This document shows, piece by piece, positions 55,513 to 64,000 of a DNA stretch of 64,000 bases. The position numbers and the translations under genes are program-made. Position 1 is the stretch's first letter. Each line of letters opens with the position of its first letter. The DNA comes from Elymus sibiricus (taxonomy: Eukaryota; Streptophyta; Magnoliopsida; Poales; Poaceae): assembly GCA_039707655.1 (NCBI GenBank), contig CM077667.1, forward strand, positions 540,248,222-540,312,221. Reading direction: 5' to 3'. The notes beneath the pieces are model-generated. The model searched no databases, was not told where the DNA came from, and saw nothing but the letters and a program-made list of their open reading frames with translations.

Positions 55513-55849
55513 GTGCGCCAAGCAGTGTTGTGTTGTGTAGCAGTTTGTATGATATGTTTATATGTATATAGGCTTGGAGAGAAGTAGTTTGTTTGCGCAT
55601 CATGTAGGAATGTGGAGAAGTGCACTAGCCTAAATAACATGTCAGGAGTGTGTACGCGCATCCTGAGTGGAGTATTGTATAATTATGCTTGCTTGTAAGA
55701 TATGTACTGAGCGGTCCTTCTCCGTGCGCAATCAAATATTTTCTTGAAAAATCTTGGAGTATTTGAAATTTCTGCTTTTGCAAATTATTTATTTGCCTCT
55801 CAGATTTGTTTTCTCTTGGGTTTTGCAAAATATACCCCCAGAGTGGAAA

Positions 55850-57079
55850 ATGCATCGTCCCTGGACTCGTTCTATGCCAAGTCCGCCAGAAGAAAATCAT
55901 GGTACGCAGACAGGTAACAATTTCACACAGGGACAGTCAAGTCAGCAAGACAGTGAAGCAGCATTTTCTCAAGTGTGCCGCCTTTATGAGCAAAGCCAGC
56001 AGCAGCATCAAGAAATGATGAATCATATTATCAATATGGGAAATCACCGCGAACCATACCAGCAGCATTCCAAATTATCTGAACTACAGAAGACACGTCC
56101 CCCGACTTTCTCTCACACTGATAAACCTCTTGAGGCCGATGATTGGCTTCGAGACATTGAGAGGAAATTAATTATTGCACAATGTTCAGACCGTGAGAAG
56201 GTACTTTATGCACCTCACTACCTTACTGGAGCAGCTGCATCATGGTGGGAAAATTTCCTACACATGCACCCCAATGAAAACAACATCACCTGGGAGGAAT
56301 TTAAGGAAAATTTTCGTGGGGCGCATATTCCTAAAAGTGTTATGAAGATCAAGAAAAGGGAGTTTGATGACCTCAAGCAGAGAACCATGACAGTGACTGA
56401 GTACAACAGTCAGTTTACGCAATTATCTCGCTATGCCAATGAAGAACATATGACTGAAGATAAAAAGATGGAAAATTTTTTGGATGGTTTGACACCAGCA
56501 TTAAAGTGCCAACTGGTCGTTCACACCTTTCCAGATTTCAAGACACTTGTGGACAAGGCCATTACACTTGAAAATGAGCGTCGCAGCTTGGATGATTTTC
56601 GGAAGCGCAAGAGGGACAAGACTGCTCATTCTCGCAACCTCAAGAACAAGAATGATTTCCAGAAAAATGGGGCGAACAAATCCTCAACCAATGTTCCTCG
56701 CCCAAATAAAAATTTCCATGCAAGGGACAAGGATTTTACATACCGCCCAGGCGTTACCTGTTTCGCCTGTGGAGAAGAAGGACATTATGCCAGGCAGTGT
56801 CCAAAGCCAAGAAACTCGGCTCCCAAGCCGAACAACAATGGAAATAATTCAGCTCCCAAGCACATCAATTTCACCCCCAATAACAACCACAGAAAGGGTC
56901 ACGTGAACCATGTGACCAAGGAAGGAGCACAAAATGCCCCAGATATCGTACTCGGTACGTTTCCTGTCAACACAATACCTGCCACGGTTTTGTTTGATTC
57001 TGGAGCTTCTCATTCATTCATTTCCAAGAAATTTGCTTTGCAACATGATGTTCCGATTCTCCCCTTGGAAATTCTATGA
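55850..57079 (+). CDS. Gag and protease start of the chromovirus
   Basis: I chose the ATG at 55850 (MHRPWTRSMPS); the frame is open 32 codons further up, but that part is hydrophobic and lies in AT-rich leader. Domains: Gln-rich N-terminus, Gag core (RPPTFSHTDKPLEADDWL, WWENFLHMHPNENNITWEEF, FDDLKQRTMTVTEYNSQFTQL), CCHC knuckle CFACGEEGHYARQC (56759-56800), retropepsin start VLFDSGASHSFIS (DSG). The frame ends at 57077-57079 because of a one-base shift; the rest of protease continues in the next frame from 57076. Gag forms the virus-like particle and binds RNA. Confidence 0.88.
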   Translation: MHRPWTRSMPSPPEENHGTQTGNNFTQGQSSQQDSEAAFSQVCRLYEQSQQQHQEMMNHIINMGNHREPYQQHSKLSELQKTRPPTFSHTDKPLEADDWLRDIERKLIIAQCSDREKVLYAPHYLTGAAASWWENFLHMHPNENNITWEEFKENFRGAHIPKSVMKIKKREFDDLKQRTMTVTEYNSQFTQLSRYANEEHMTEDKKMENFLDGLTPALKCQLVVHTFPDFKTLVDKAITLENERRSLDDFRKRKRDKTAHSRNLKNKNDFQKNGANKSSTNVPRPNKNFHARDKDFTYRPGVTCFACGEEGHYARQCPKPRNSAPKPNNNGNNSAPKHINFTPNNNHRKGHVNHVTKEGAQNAPDIVLGTFPVNTIPATVLFDSGASHSFISKKFALQHDVPILPLEIL

Positions 57080-60000
57080 CTATAAAGTCCCCCGGGATTA
57101 AGCAAATTACTCAAAGTTACTGCCAAGGTGTGGTTATTGAGATTGAAGGATTGAAATTTTGGGCAAACCTCATTGTACTAGAAAATAAGGGACTGGATGT
57201 TATTCTTGGAATGGATTGGCTAGCAACAAATAAAGGTTTTATTGACTGCTTCAATCGGACAGTGACTCTCACTCATCATCACGGAAAGACCATATGAATT
57301 GCAGCTCAAGAAAGACCAATATCACTTCAACCAAGATTGAACAAGATAGATATTTCTGAACTAAGTAAAGTTCCGGTGGTCTGTGAATTTCCAGATGTAT
57401 TTTCAGAAGAGCTACCAGGTATGCCACTATACCGTGAAATAGAGTTCATCATTGAACTAGCACCTGGCACCGAACCTATGTACAAGAAACCATACAGAAT
57501 GGCACCATCTGAGTTGGTAGAATTAAAGAAGCAAATAAAAGAATTACTGGACAAAGGTTATATCAGGCCCAGCTCCTCACCTTGGGGATCACCAGTATTA
57601 TTTGCCAAGAAAAGAGATGGAACTCTGAGACTATGTGTGGACTATCGAGCCCTGAACATGGTCACCATCAAAAATAAATATCCACTGCCACGAATAAATG
57701 ATTTATTTGACCAGCTCGCACAAGCCAAGGTTTTCTCAAAAATTGATTTGAGGTCAGGATATCATCAATTAAAAATACGGACAGAAGATATTCCCAAGAC
57801 AGCATTCACCTCCCGATACGGTTTATATGAATTTACGGTAATGCCGTTCAGACTGACAAATGCCCCTGCATATTTCGTACATCTCATGAATAAGGTGTTT
57901 ATGAAATATATGGACAAATTTGTTGTGGTGTTCATTGATGACATTTTGGTATATTCCAAGACACCAGAAGAACATGCTGAACATCTCAGAATTGTACTGG
58001 GAGAATTAAGAAAACATCAATTGTACGCCAAATTCAGCAAATGTGAATTTTGGTTAAAACAAGTTGGTTTTCTAGGCCACGTACTAAACCAAGAAGGTGT
58101 TGCCGTGGACCTAGAAAAAGTCAAGGCTGTGCTTGAGTGGAAACAACCAGCCAACGTAACAGACGTTCGAAGTTTTCTGGGAATGGCTGGATATTATCGA
58201 AGATTTATTGAGGGATTTTCCACCATAGCAAAACCTATGACCCAACTACTCAAGAAGGATAAGAAATTTGAATGGACCGATGCCTGTGAGAAAAGTTTTC
58301 AAGAGTTAAAGAAGAAATTAACAACCGCACCAGTATTGGTCATACCAGACATACACAAATTTTTTGAAGTATATTGCGATGCGTCCAGGAAAGGTCTTGG
58401 AAGTGTACTAATGCAAGAAGGTAAAGTAGTCGCTTATGCTTCAAGACAGCTCCGACGACATGAAGAAAATTATCCTACCCATGACTTGGAATTGGCAGCA
58501 GTTATATATGCACTCAAGGAGTGGCGTCATTTTCTGCTTGGAAATCGTTGTGAAATATATACGGACCATAAAAGTCTCAAATATATTTTCACACAGCCGG
58601 AACTCAATTTGCGACAACGACGCTGGTTGGAATTAGTGAAGGACTATGATGTTGGTATTCACTACCATCCAGGCAAGGCGAATGTCGTAGCAGATGCTCT
58701 CAGCCGAAACCCAAGCTCAAGCAACGGCAGTCTGCAAAATTTGAGACCTGAATTTCAGCGGGAGTTTGCCAAGCTCAACATGATTTTTGTCACCGAAGGT
58801 ACTGTGGCAAATTTAGAAATTCAGCCCACCTTGATGGAGCAAATCAAAGAAGCTCAGCATGGACATCCTAGCATCGAAGGCATAAAAAGAAAAGTAAGTA
58901 TGGGCAAGGCCTCAGAATTTGTCGTGGATGACAAGGGAATATTATGGTACGGAGACAGGCTATGCGTACCAAATATAGAGGACCTCAAACAACAAATTTT
59001 AGTTGAAGCCCACACCGCTCCATATTCAATCCACCCAGGAGGAACAAAAATGTACAAAGACATACAGGAGAATTTTTGGTGGCACGGTATAAAAAGGGAT
59101 ATAGCCACGTTCATTGCATGTTGTGATTCATGCCAATGCATTAAAGCCGAGCACCAAAAACCAGCAGGTTTATTACAGCCAAACAGGATACCTGAATGGA
59201 AGTGGGACGAGATTGGAATGGATTTTATTGTCGGGCTACCCCGGTCACGACACGGAAATGATGCCATATGGGTCATCACCGACAGGTTAACCAAAGTGGC
59301 ACATTTTATTCCAGTGAAAACAACACACACCACACAGAAGCTTGCCAGACTTTATCTCAACCGTATTGTCTGTTTACATGGAGTTCCAAAGACTATAATA
59401 TCCGACAGAGGCACTCAATTCGTCTCCAGATTTTGGGATCATTTACAACAAGCTCTGGGAACTCAACTAGTATTCAGTACAGCATACCATCCAAAGACTG
59501 GAGGACAGACTGAATGAGTGAATCAGATCCTAGAAGACATGCTAAGAGCATGTGTTCTCACTTATGGAACCAGTTGGGAAGAAAGCTTACCATACGCCGA
59601 ATTCGCGTACAACAACAGTTACCAAGCCAGTCTACAAATGGCACCTTTTGAAGCCATGTACGGGCGGAGATGCCGTACTCCGTTAAATTGGTCAGAGACA
59701 GGGGACAGTCGTATCTTGGGCCCAGACATGCTCATGGAGGCCGAGGAGAAAGTCAAGCAAATTCGGGATCGACTCAAGACAGCACAGAGCCGACAAAAGA
59801 TTTATTATGATCAAAAACATCGTGAAGTCAGTTTTGAACCTGGTGATTACGTGTACCTACGAGTATCCCCGATGAGGGGTCTGCAAAGATTCAAGGTCAA
59901 AGGAAAACTGGCACCACGATTTATTGGACCTTTCCGCATACTTGCACGAAGAGGCACAGTAGCCTACCAGCTAGACCTACCAGCAGAACTATCTGACGTA

Positions 60001-60291
60001 CATGACGTATTTCACATCTCACAATTAAGGAAATGTGTGAGCAATCCAGCGAAGCGTGTATCTCATGAGAGTATTGACGTTCAACCAGATCTCACATACC
60101 GAGAACGTCCAATAAAAATATTGGAAGAGTCTGAAAGAAGGACCCGTCAGAATGTAATCAAGTTTTTCAAAGTTCAATGGAGCAACCACACTGAGGATGA
60201 AGCAACCTGGGAAAGGGAGGATTTCCTTCGGGCAGAGCACCCACATCTATTTGAGGATCAGCTAAAATCTCGGGGACGAGATTTTTCCTAA
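57076..60291 (+). pseudogene. Pol of the chromovirus: protease end, RT, RNase H, integrase, chromodomain
   Basis: One frame broken only by two TGA codons (57295-57297, 59515-59517). The protease end has [45 protein letters not shown] (catalytic DD). RNase [26 protein letters not shown]. Integrase: IHPGGTKMY...CDSCQCIK zinc site, catalytic [16 protein letters not shown] and the Glu exactly 36 residues on (DD35E), directly before the second TGA. The last part has the GPY/F-type region and a chromodomain (RERPIKILE, IKFFKVQWSNHTEDEATWE, HLFED), which targets integration to marked chromatin. Both stops replace Arg codons. Otherwise full length. Confidence 0.92.
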
Positions 60292-60300
60292 GGGGCTAGG
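60290..60300 (+). promoter_or_regulatory. Polypurine tract, chromovirus
   Basis: AAGGGGCTAGG overlaps the pol stop codon, a few bases before LTR 2. Confidence 0.75.
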
Positions 60301-61606
60301 TGTTGTAACACCCCAAAAATTTTAATTTGGTTTTTGCCAGCAAATTCTTATTTTGGTTTTGGAGGAGGTCATTTGAATTTTTTTTTCCAAGAGAACCTCC
60401 TTCTAAATAAATTTTGATGGCAATTCTTTTTGAGACCTTTCTCAAATTTGGTTCTGGTCTTAAGGGTTTTTCATCTTGTGATTGTGTCAACACAATTACT
60501 CTTGGATTCTTTTACTTTTTCTTTTATTAAAAGAATTCTTTTATTTGGATTTATTCCTTTTTTTTTAAAAGAATCCTATGTCACTCCTTTGCCATAATCT
60601 TTCCTAAAGATCTTTCTTCCAAAATCTATCCTATCCACTTTGGATCAAGTCAAGCATCCAATTCCAGCAAGTTTCAACCTATTTTTGATTTCTATTCTAT
60701 TTAATTCTTTCTCAATTCTTTTTCTGTCTTTTTCCTGGACTCCTTTGATTTACAAAGGAAGTACCAGATTTCTTTGATCTTTGACCCCAAGAAAATTTCC
60801 CCAGCTTCTCCTTAGAACCCTCAACCTAGATCACCAAAAATCTCCTGGTCCACAGTCCAAAAATTTCAAAATCTGGTTGCTGCAAGTTTGGACCAGATTT
60901 AAAAATTTGGATGGAATTCATATTTTCTTTCTTCCAAAAATTCTGACAAACATCAGGGAGCCTCTAGATGCATCAAGAGACCCCCTCACCAAGTTTCAGC
61001 TCCAGATAAATTTCCCTCGTGCCAAAATCATTTCATCGAGCAGGTGCAGTGCACTGTTCCTGTCAGTTTCAGAAATTCAGAAAGTTCAGAGAAGAGGGCA
61101 GTGTCGTATTCGTCAGTGAGCTTCGTCAATCTCGCCAGTTCCTCGCTTGGCCTCTTGCTCGCTGTTGCTCCTCCTTATCCACGCGCCGCACGGTCGGTTG
61201 GCTGGACGTGGGCGTCGGTGGTGAGCCGTCCCATCGTCTCCGGCAAGTACCGCGACGACAGAACCTCCCGCTGCGGCCGCCAGAGAGGTGCAGCGAAGAT
61301 CACCGCAATCCAGCACCGCCCAAACCTCCAGGAGCTTCCGCGTGGCCATCTTATCTTCAGAGCGCGCTAAGGGACACTCGCCGTGGCCTGGGAGGCGCAG
61401 AGCACGCTCCCTGCCGCCGACGAGCCCGTGAGGCCGTTCCGTTCAATTCCCGAGCACCAGGCCAAATTAGGCCGAGCTAATGCATTGAATGGAACCTGGG
61501 GTCGAATCCGAAGCTGCCGACATCTGCAAACCGCCTGCTAAGCCACTGCCTCGCCGTAATCGCTCGCCGGACTTATCCCGTTCTCGGGCACCCCCTCGAT
61601 TCCGGC

Positions 61607-61615
61607 TATAAATAG
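61607..61615 (+). promoter_or_regulatory. TATA box in chromovirus LTR 2
   Basis: TATAAATAG, identical context to 51668-51676. Confidence 0.75.
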
Positions 61616-63357
61616 AGCCCTAGCCCCTCCACTCGCTCCAGCACACCTCCTCCTACTCCCATAGCCCCGCCAAGCTCACCAGAGGGACTCGGGGAAGTCT
61701 TCTTCTCCGACTTCGGCCGCCCCGATCCGCCTCGGGCTCCCGGTCGATTCGCTCTGGTCAGTGCATCCCCGCCGCCCAAAACTTGCCAGTAGTAATATTT
61801 TCCACCGCCCGTTCTAACCCGCGCGTCAATTCGGTGAAAGCAGACCTCTCCGTCGAGATCCAACTTTACCCGACGCCGCCGTCCGCCAGAGAGGAGCAGG
61901 TCGTCGCCGTGGTGCTTCCCGTCGACTCCTTCCACTTCTCACCGACGCGGTCCATTCCCCTGAGCATGCCGGTACCCTTCTTTCCCTCTAGCTCGCCGTG
62001 GTTCGTCGCCGGCGGTCGCCGTAAGCTCTCTGGCGCCGGCGAGCCGTTTTCAAACCTGACAGGTGGACCCCCCCTGTCAGCCTCTCTTCTTTTTCTCGAA
62101 CCGTTTTCTGTTGGCGTATTCGGGCAGAGTACGTTTTCTCTTTGAGCTGGCATAGTTTCCCCGAAACGTTTTCTGTTCTTTTCAATCTAGCCCCTGGGAA
62201 ACTTTCTGTTTATAACAGATTAGTCCCTGGATTTGTTTTCTTTATAAATTTTAAACTAAAACTGATTTTGAGTTGATTCTTTTTCTGTCACCTTTATTTT
62301 TCTGTCTAGTTTTTTATAGTATTTATTTGAAAAATATTTGGAACAACTTTTTGTCACGCGCGGTATTTACGTTAGAATTCGTATATGTGATTTCGTAGAT
62401 ACCGAGGAAGGAGACGGTGCCGTCAACTTCACCGAGTTAGACTCCGACTACTCCGAACCAGGCAAGCATGTTTGAACCTTTGATATGACGAGTGTTTTGC
62501 ATGTTTGCTTGCATGATGTTTTGCATGACATGGTTATGGAAGTATTTGAAATATGTTTTATTTCATACATGATGGGTTACAAGTGAGCCACAAAACTTGA
62601 TGAGATATGAGGCAACCTAGTCATGTTGTGGCACGATAGGTTGTACGCCGGTATTGTTGGAGCATGCCGGTATTACCAAAGAAAACTGTTTAAACTCCAG
62701 TGTTGACATAGATCGAGTCTTGTCCCCGTTCACCTTCTTTTCATGCTACCACATGTTTTCTGCAAAGAATACGGTTTAGTAAGTTGCAAACCTCTTTCCA
62801 TGTACACACCAAATAGAGGGGCCGTGATGAAGGTACCATGGCCCTGGATAAAGCCAGTCATCTGGTCAGGGGGCATGGGTGTTTCCGGTTGGACCGAGAG
62901 GGGGGCACCCCTTAGAGCGCGCGATATAAATTTGATCCCATGCTATTTGTGGTAGTGGCCTCCCCGTCTTAAGGTTTTTCTGGAACGTTGCCTAGGGTGA
63001 TTCCTGGCTGCGGGATGAAAAATGGGTGTGTACTGGTCAGATGTGTTTTCTTCTAAAATACCGTAGACGGAACTAGTCCTTTGTGACTACTGAAATCCGT
63101 TGACTGTGGGTAAAGAGTACAACCTCTGCAGAGTCAAAACTATTCGATTAGCCGTGTCCACGGTCAAGGACGTTGGTTGACAGGTCAAGTGTCGGTCTCA
63201 GTGTCAGTCTCTGGAGAACTAATATGTTAAACAACAGAAGTGAATTTTGCTGAATATTATTCTTGTGGATGGACTAACCTGTTTATTATTATTATATGCC
63301 GAGTATTCCTTGGGATGGTGTTATCTCCTGGATTACTCGTATTTTTAATGATACTGA

Positions 63358-63965
63358 TATAAGCCCTTTCTGTGATGTCGCTCAGACGTCCGACTGTGGC
63401 ATGCTTGTCATTTACTTTTCAATATAAGCCCTTTCTGTGATGTCGCTCAGACGTCTGACTGTGGCATGCTTTTCATTTACTTTTCAATATAAGCCCTTTC
63501 TGTGATGTCGCTCAGACGTCCGACTGTGGCATGCTTGTCATTTACTTTTCAATATAAGCCCTTTCTGTGATGTCGCTCAGACGTCCGACTGTGGCATGCT
63601 TGTCATTTACTTTTCAATATAAGCCCTTTCTGTGATGTCGCTCAGACGTCTGACTGTGGCATGCTTGTCATTTACTTTTCAATATAAGCCCTTTCTGTGA
63701 TGTCGCTCAGACGTCTGACTGTGGCATGCTTGTCATTTACTTTTCAATATAAGCCCTTTCTGTGATGTCGCTCAGACGTCCGACTGTGGCATGCTTGTCA
63801 TTTACTTTTCAATATAAGCCCTTTATGTGATGTCGCTCAGACGTCCGACTGCGGCATGCTCGTCAGTTATTTTTATTTTGACATAAGCCCTTTATGTGGT
63901 GTCGCACCGACGCCCGACTGAGGCACGTCTTCTATTTTTTTTTACCTTTCGAGGCGTCGCTTCAG
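63358..63965 (+). repeat. 65-bp tandem repeats in LTR 2 (eight units plus degenerate end)
   Basis: Units start at 63358, 63423, 63488, 63553, 63618, 63683, 63748 and 63813 with the same 65-bp period as LTR 1, two units more. Confidence 0.95.
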
Positions 63966-64000
63966 ACACCCAATCGGTCTTCTTCTTATTTTATTGGGAT

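Larger units (their letters stand above)
50358..64000 (+). mobile_element. Tekay/Del-type chromovirus (Ty3/gypsy) with 4.2-kb LTRs, runs off the window
   Basis: LTR 1 at 50358-54567 begins TGTAACACCCC; the same text restarts at 60304 and continues to the window end. A TTGGTACCAGAGCC primer site follows LTR 1 and an AAGGGGCTAGG tract precedes LTR 2. The internal region carries an extra ORF, gag-protease, then RT, RNase H, integrase and chromodomain, the order and C-terminal domain that define chromoviruses. I put LTR divergence near 1 percent by eye, so the insertion is recent. The left target site is ATCAC (50353-50357); its partner is outside the window. Confidence 0.95.
60304..64000 (+). 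repeat. 3' LTR of the chromovirus, cut by the window end
   Basis: Same text as LTR 1 from TGTAACACCCC onward, with scattered substitutions and a short pyrimidine indel near 60560. About 640 bp would remain beyond 64000 if it is as long as LTR 1 plus two tandem units. Confidence 0.93.

Overview
The window looks like repeat-rich nuclear DNA of a Triticeae grass (wheat, Aegilops or barley group; I cannot say which). The main reasons are an Angela/BARE-type copia LTR at 34357-36086, a Sabrina/Athila-type LTR pair around 37569-44193, a Stowaway MITE, plant LRR and B3 coding sequence, and nested LTR retrotransposons with perfect 5-bp target duplications. No bacterial, viral or organellar gene set is present. 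All family names come from memory of the families, not from a search.

Layout. 1-12246 is gene-poor or degenerate genic DNA: a short reading-frame tail at the left edge, three diverged repeat blocks (780-1790), a MULE-like terminal-inverted-repeat element (1800-3030), GC-rich diverged minisatellites (4490-5410), one plausible single-domain B3 protein gene (6786-7325, +), a dead Ty3/gypsy pol scrap (8405-8790, -), a Stowaway MITE (9868-9950) and another MITE-like element (about 10238-10616). 11640-21480 holds tandem, diverged exon-like blocks on the minus strand, split by a dead copia element (12247-17370, -).

21271-32317 is the LRR-encoding 3' part of an NLR-type resistance gene on the minus strand. 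It is now a pseudogene with at least three small lesions. A recent non-autonomous LTR element (21485-24933, -) and a copia element (26270-31615, +) interrupt it; removing either one rejoins the LRR reading frame exactly. A hAT-like element with an 8-bp target duplication follows at 32405-33128.

34357-64000 is a nest of LTR retrotransposons. A plus-strand Angela/BARE-like copia (from 34357) has a Sabrina-like element (37569-44193, -) inserted in gag. It is followed by a rearranged minus-strand BARE-like copia (44962-48663), a Ty3/gypsy gag-protease fragment (about 48700-50357, +), and a large, young chromovirus (50358 to beyond 64000, +). That chromovirus has 4.2-kb LTRs, an extra ORF upstream of gag, gag, protease, reverse transcriptase, RNase H, integrase and a chromodomain.

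The most interesting signals are: the extra upstream ORF of the chromovirus, whose N-terminal half resembles a dsRNA-binding fold; long G homopolymers at the same integrase site in two separate copia elements; an apparently intact 976-codon ORF with no pol motifs in the youngest non-autonomous element; a consistent CGA-to-TGA nonsense pattern; and a 39-bp TG...CA hairpin insertion with a 5-bp target duplication.
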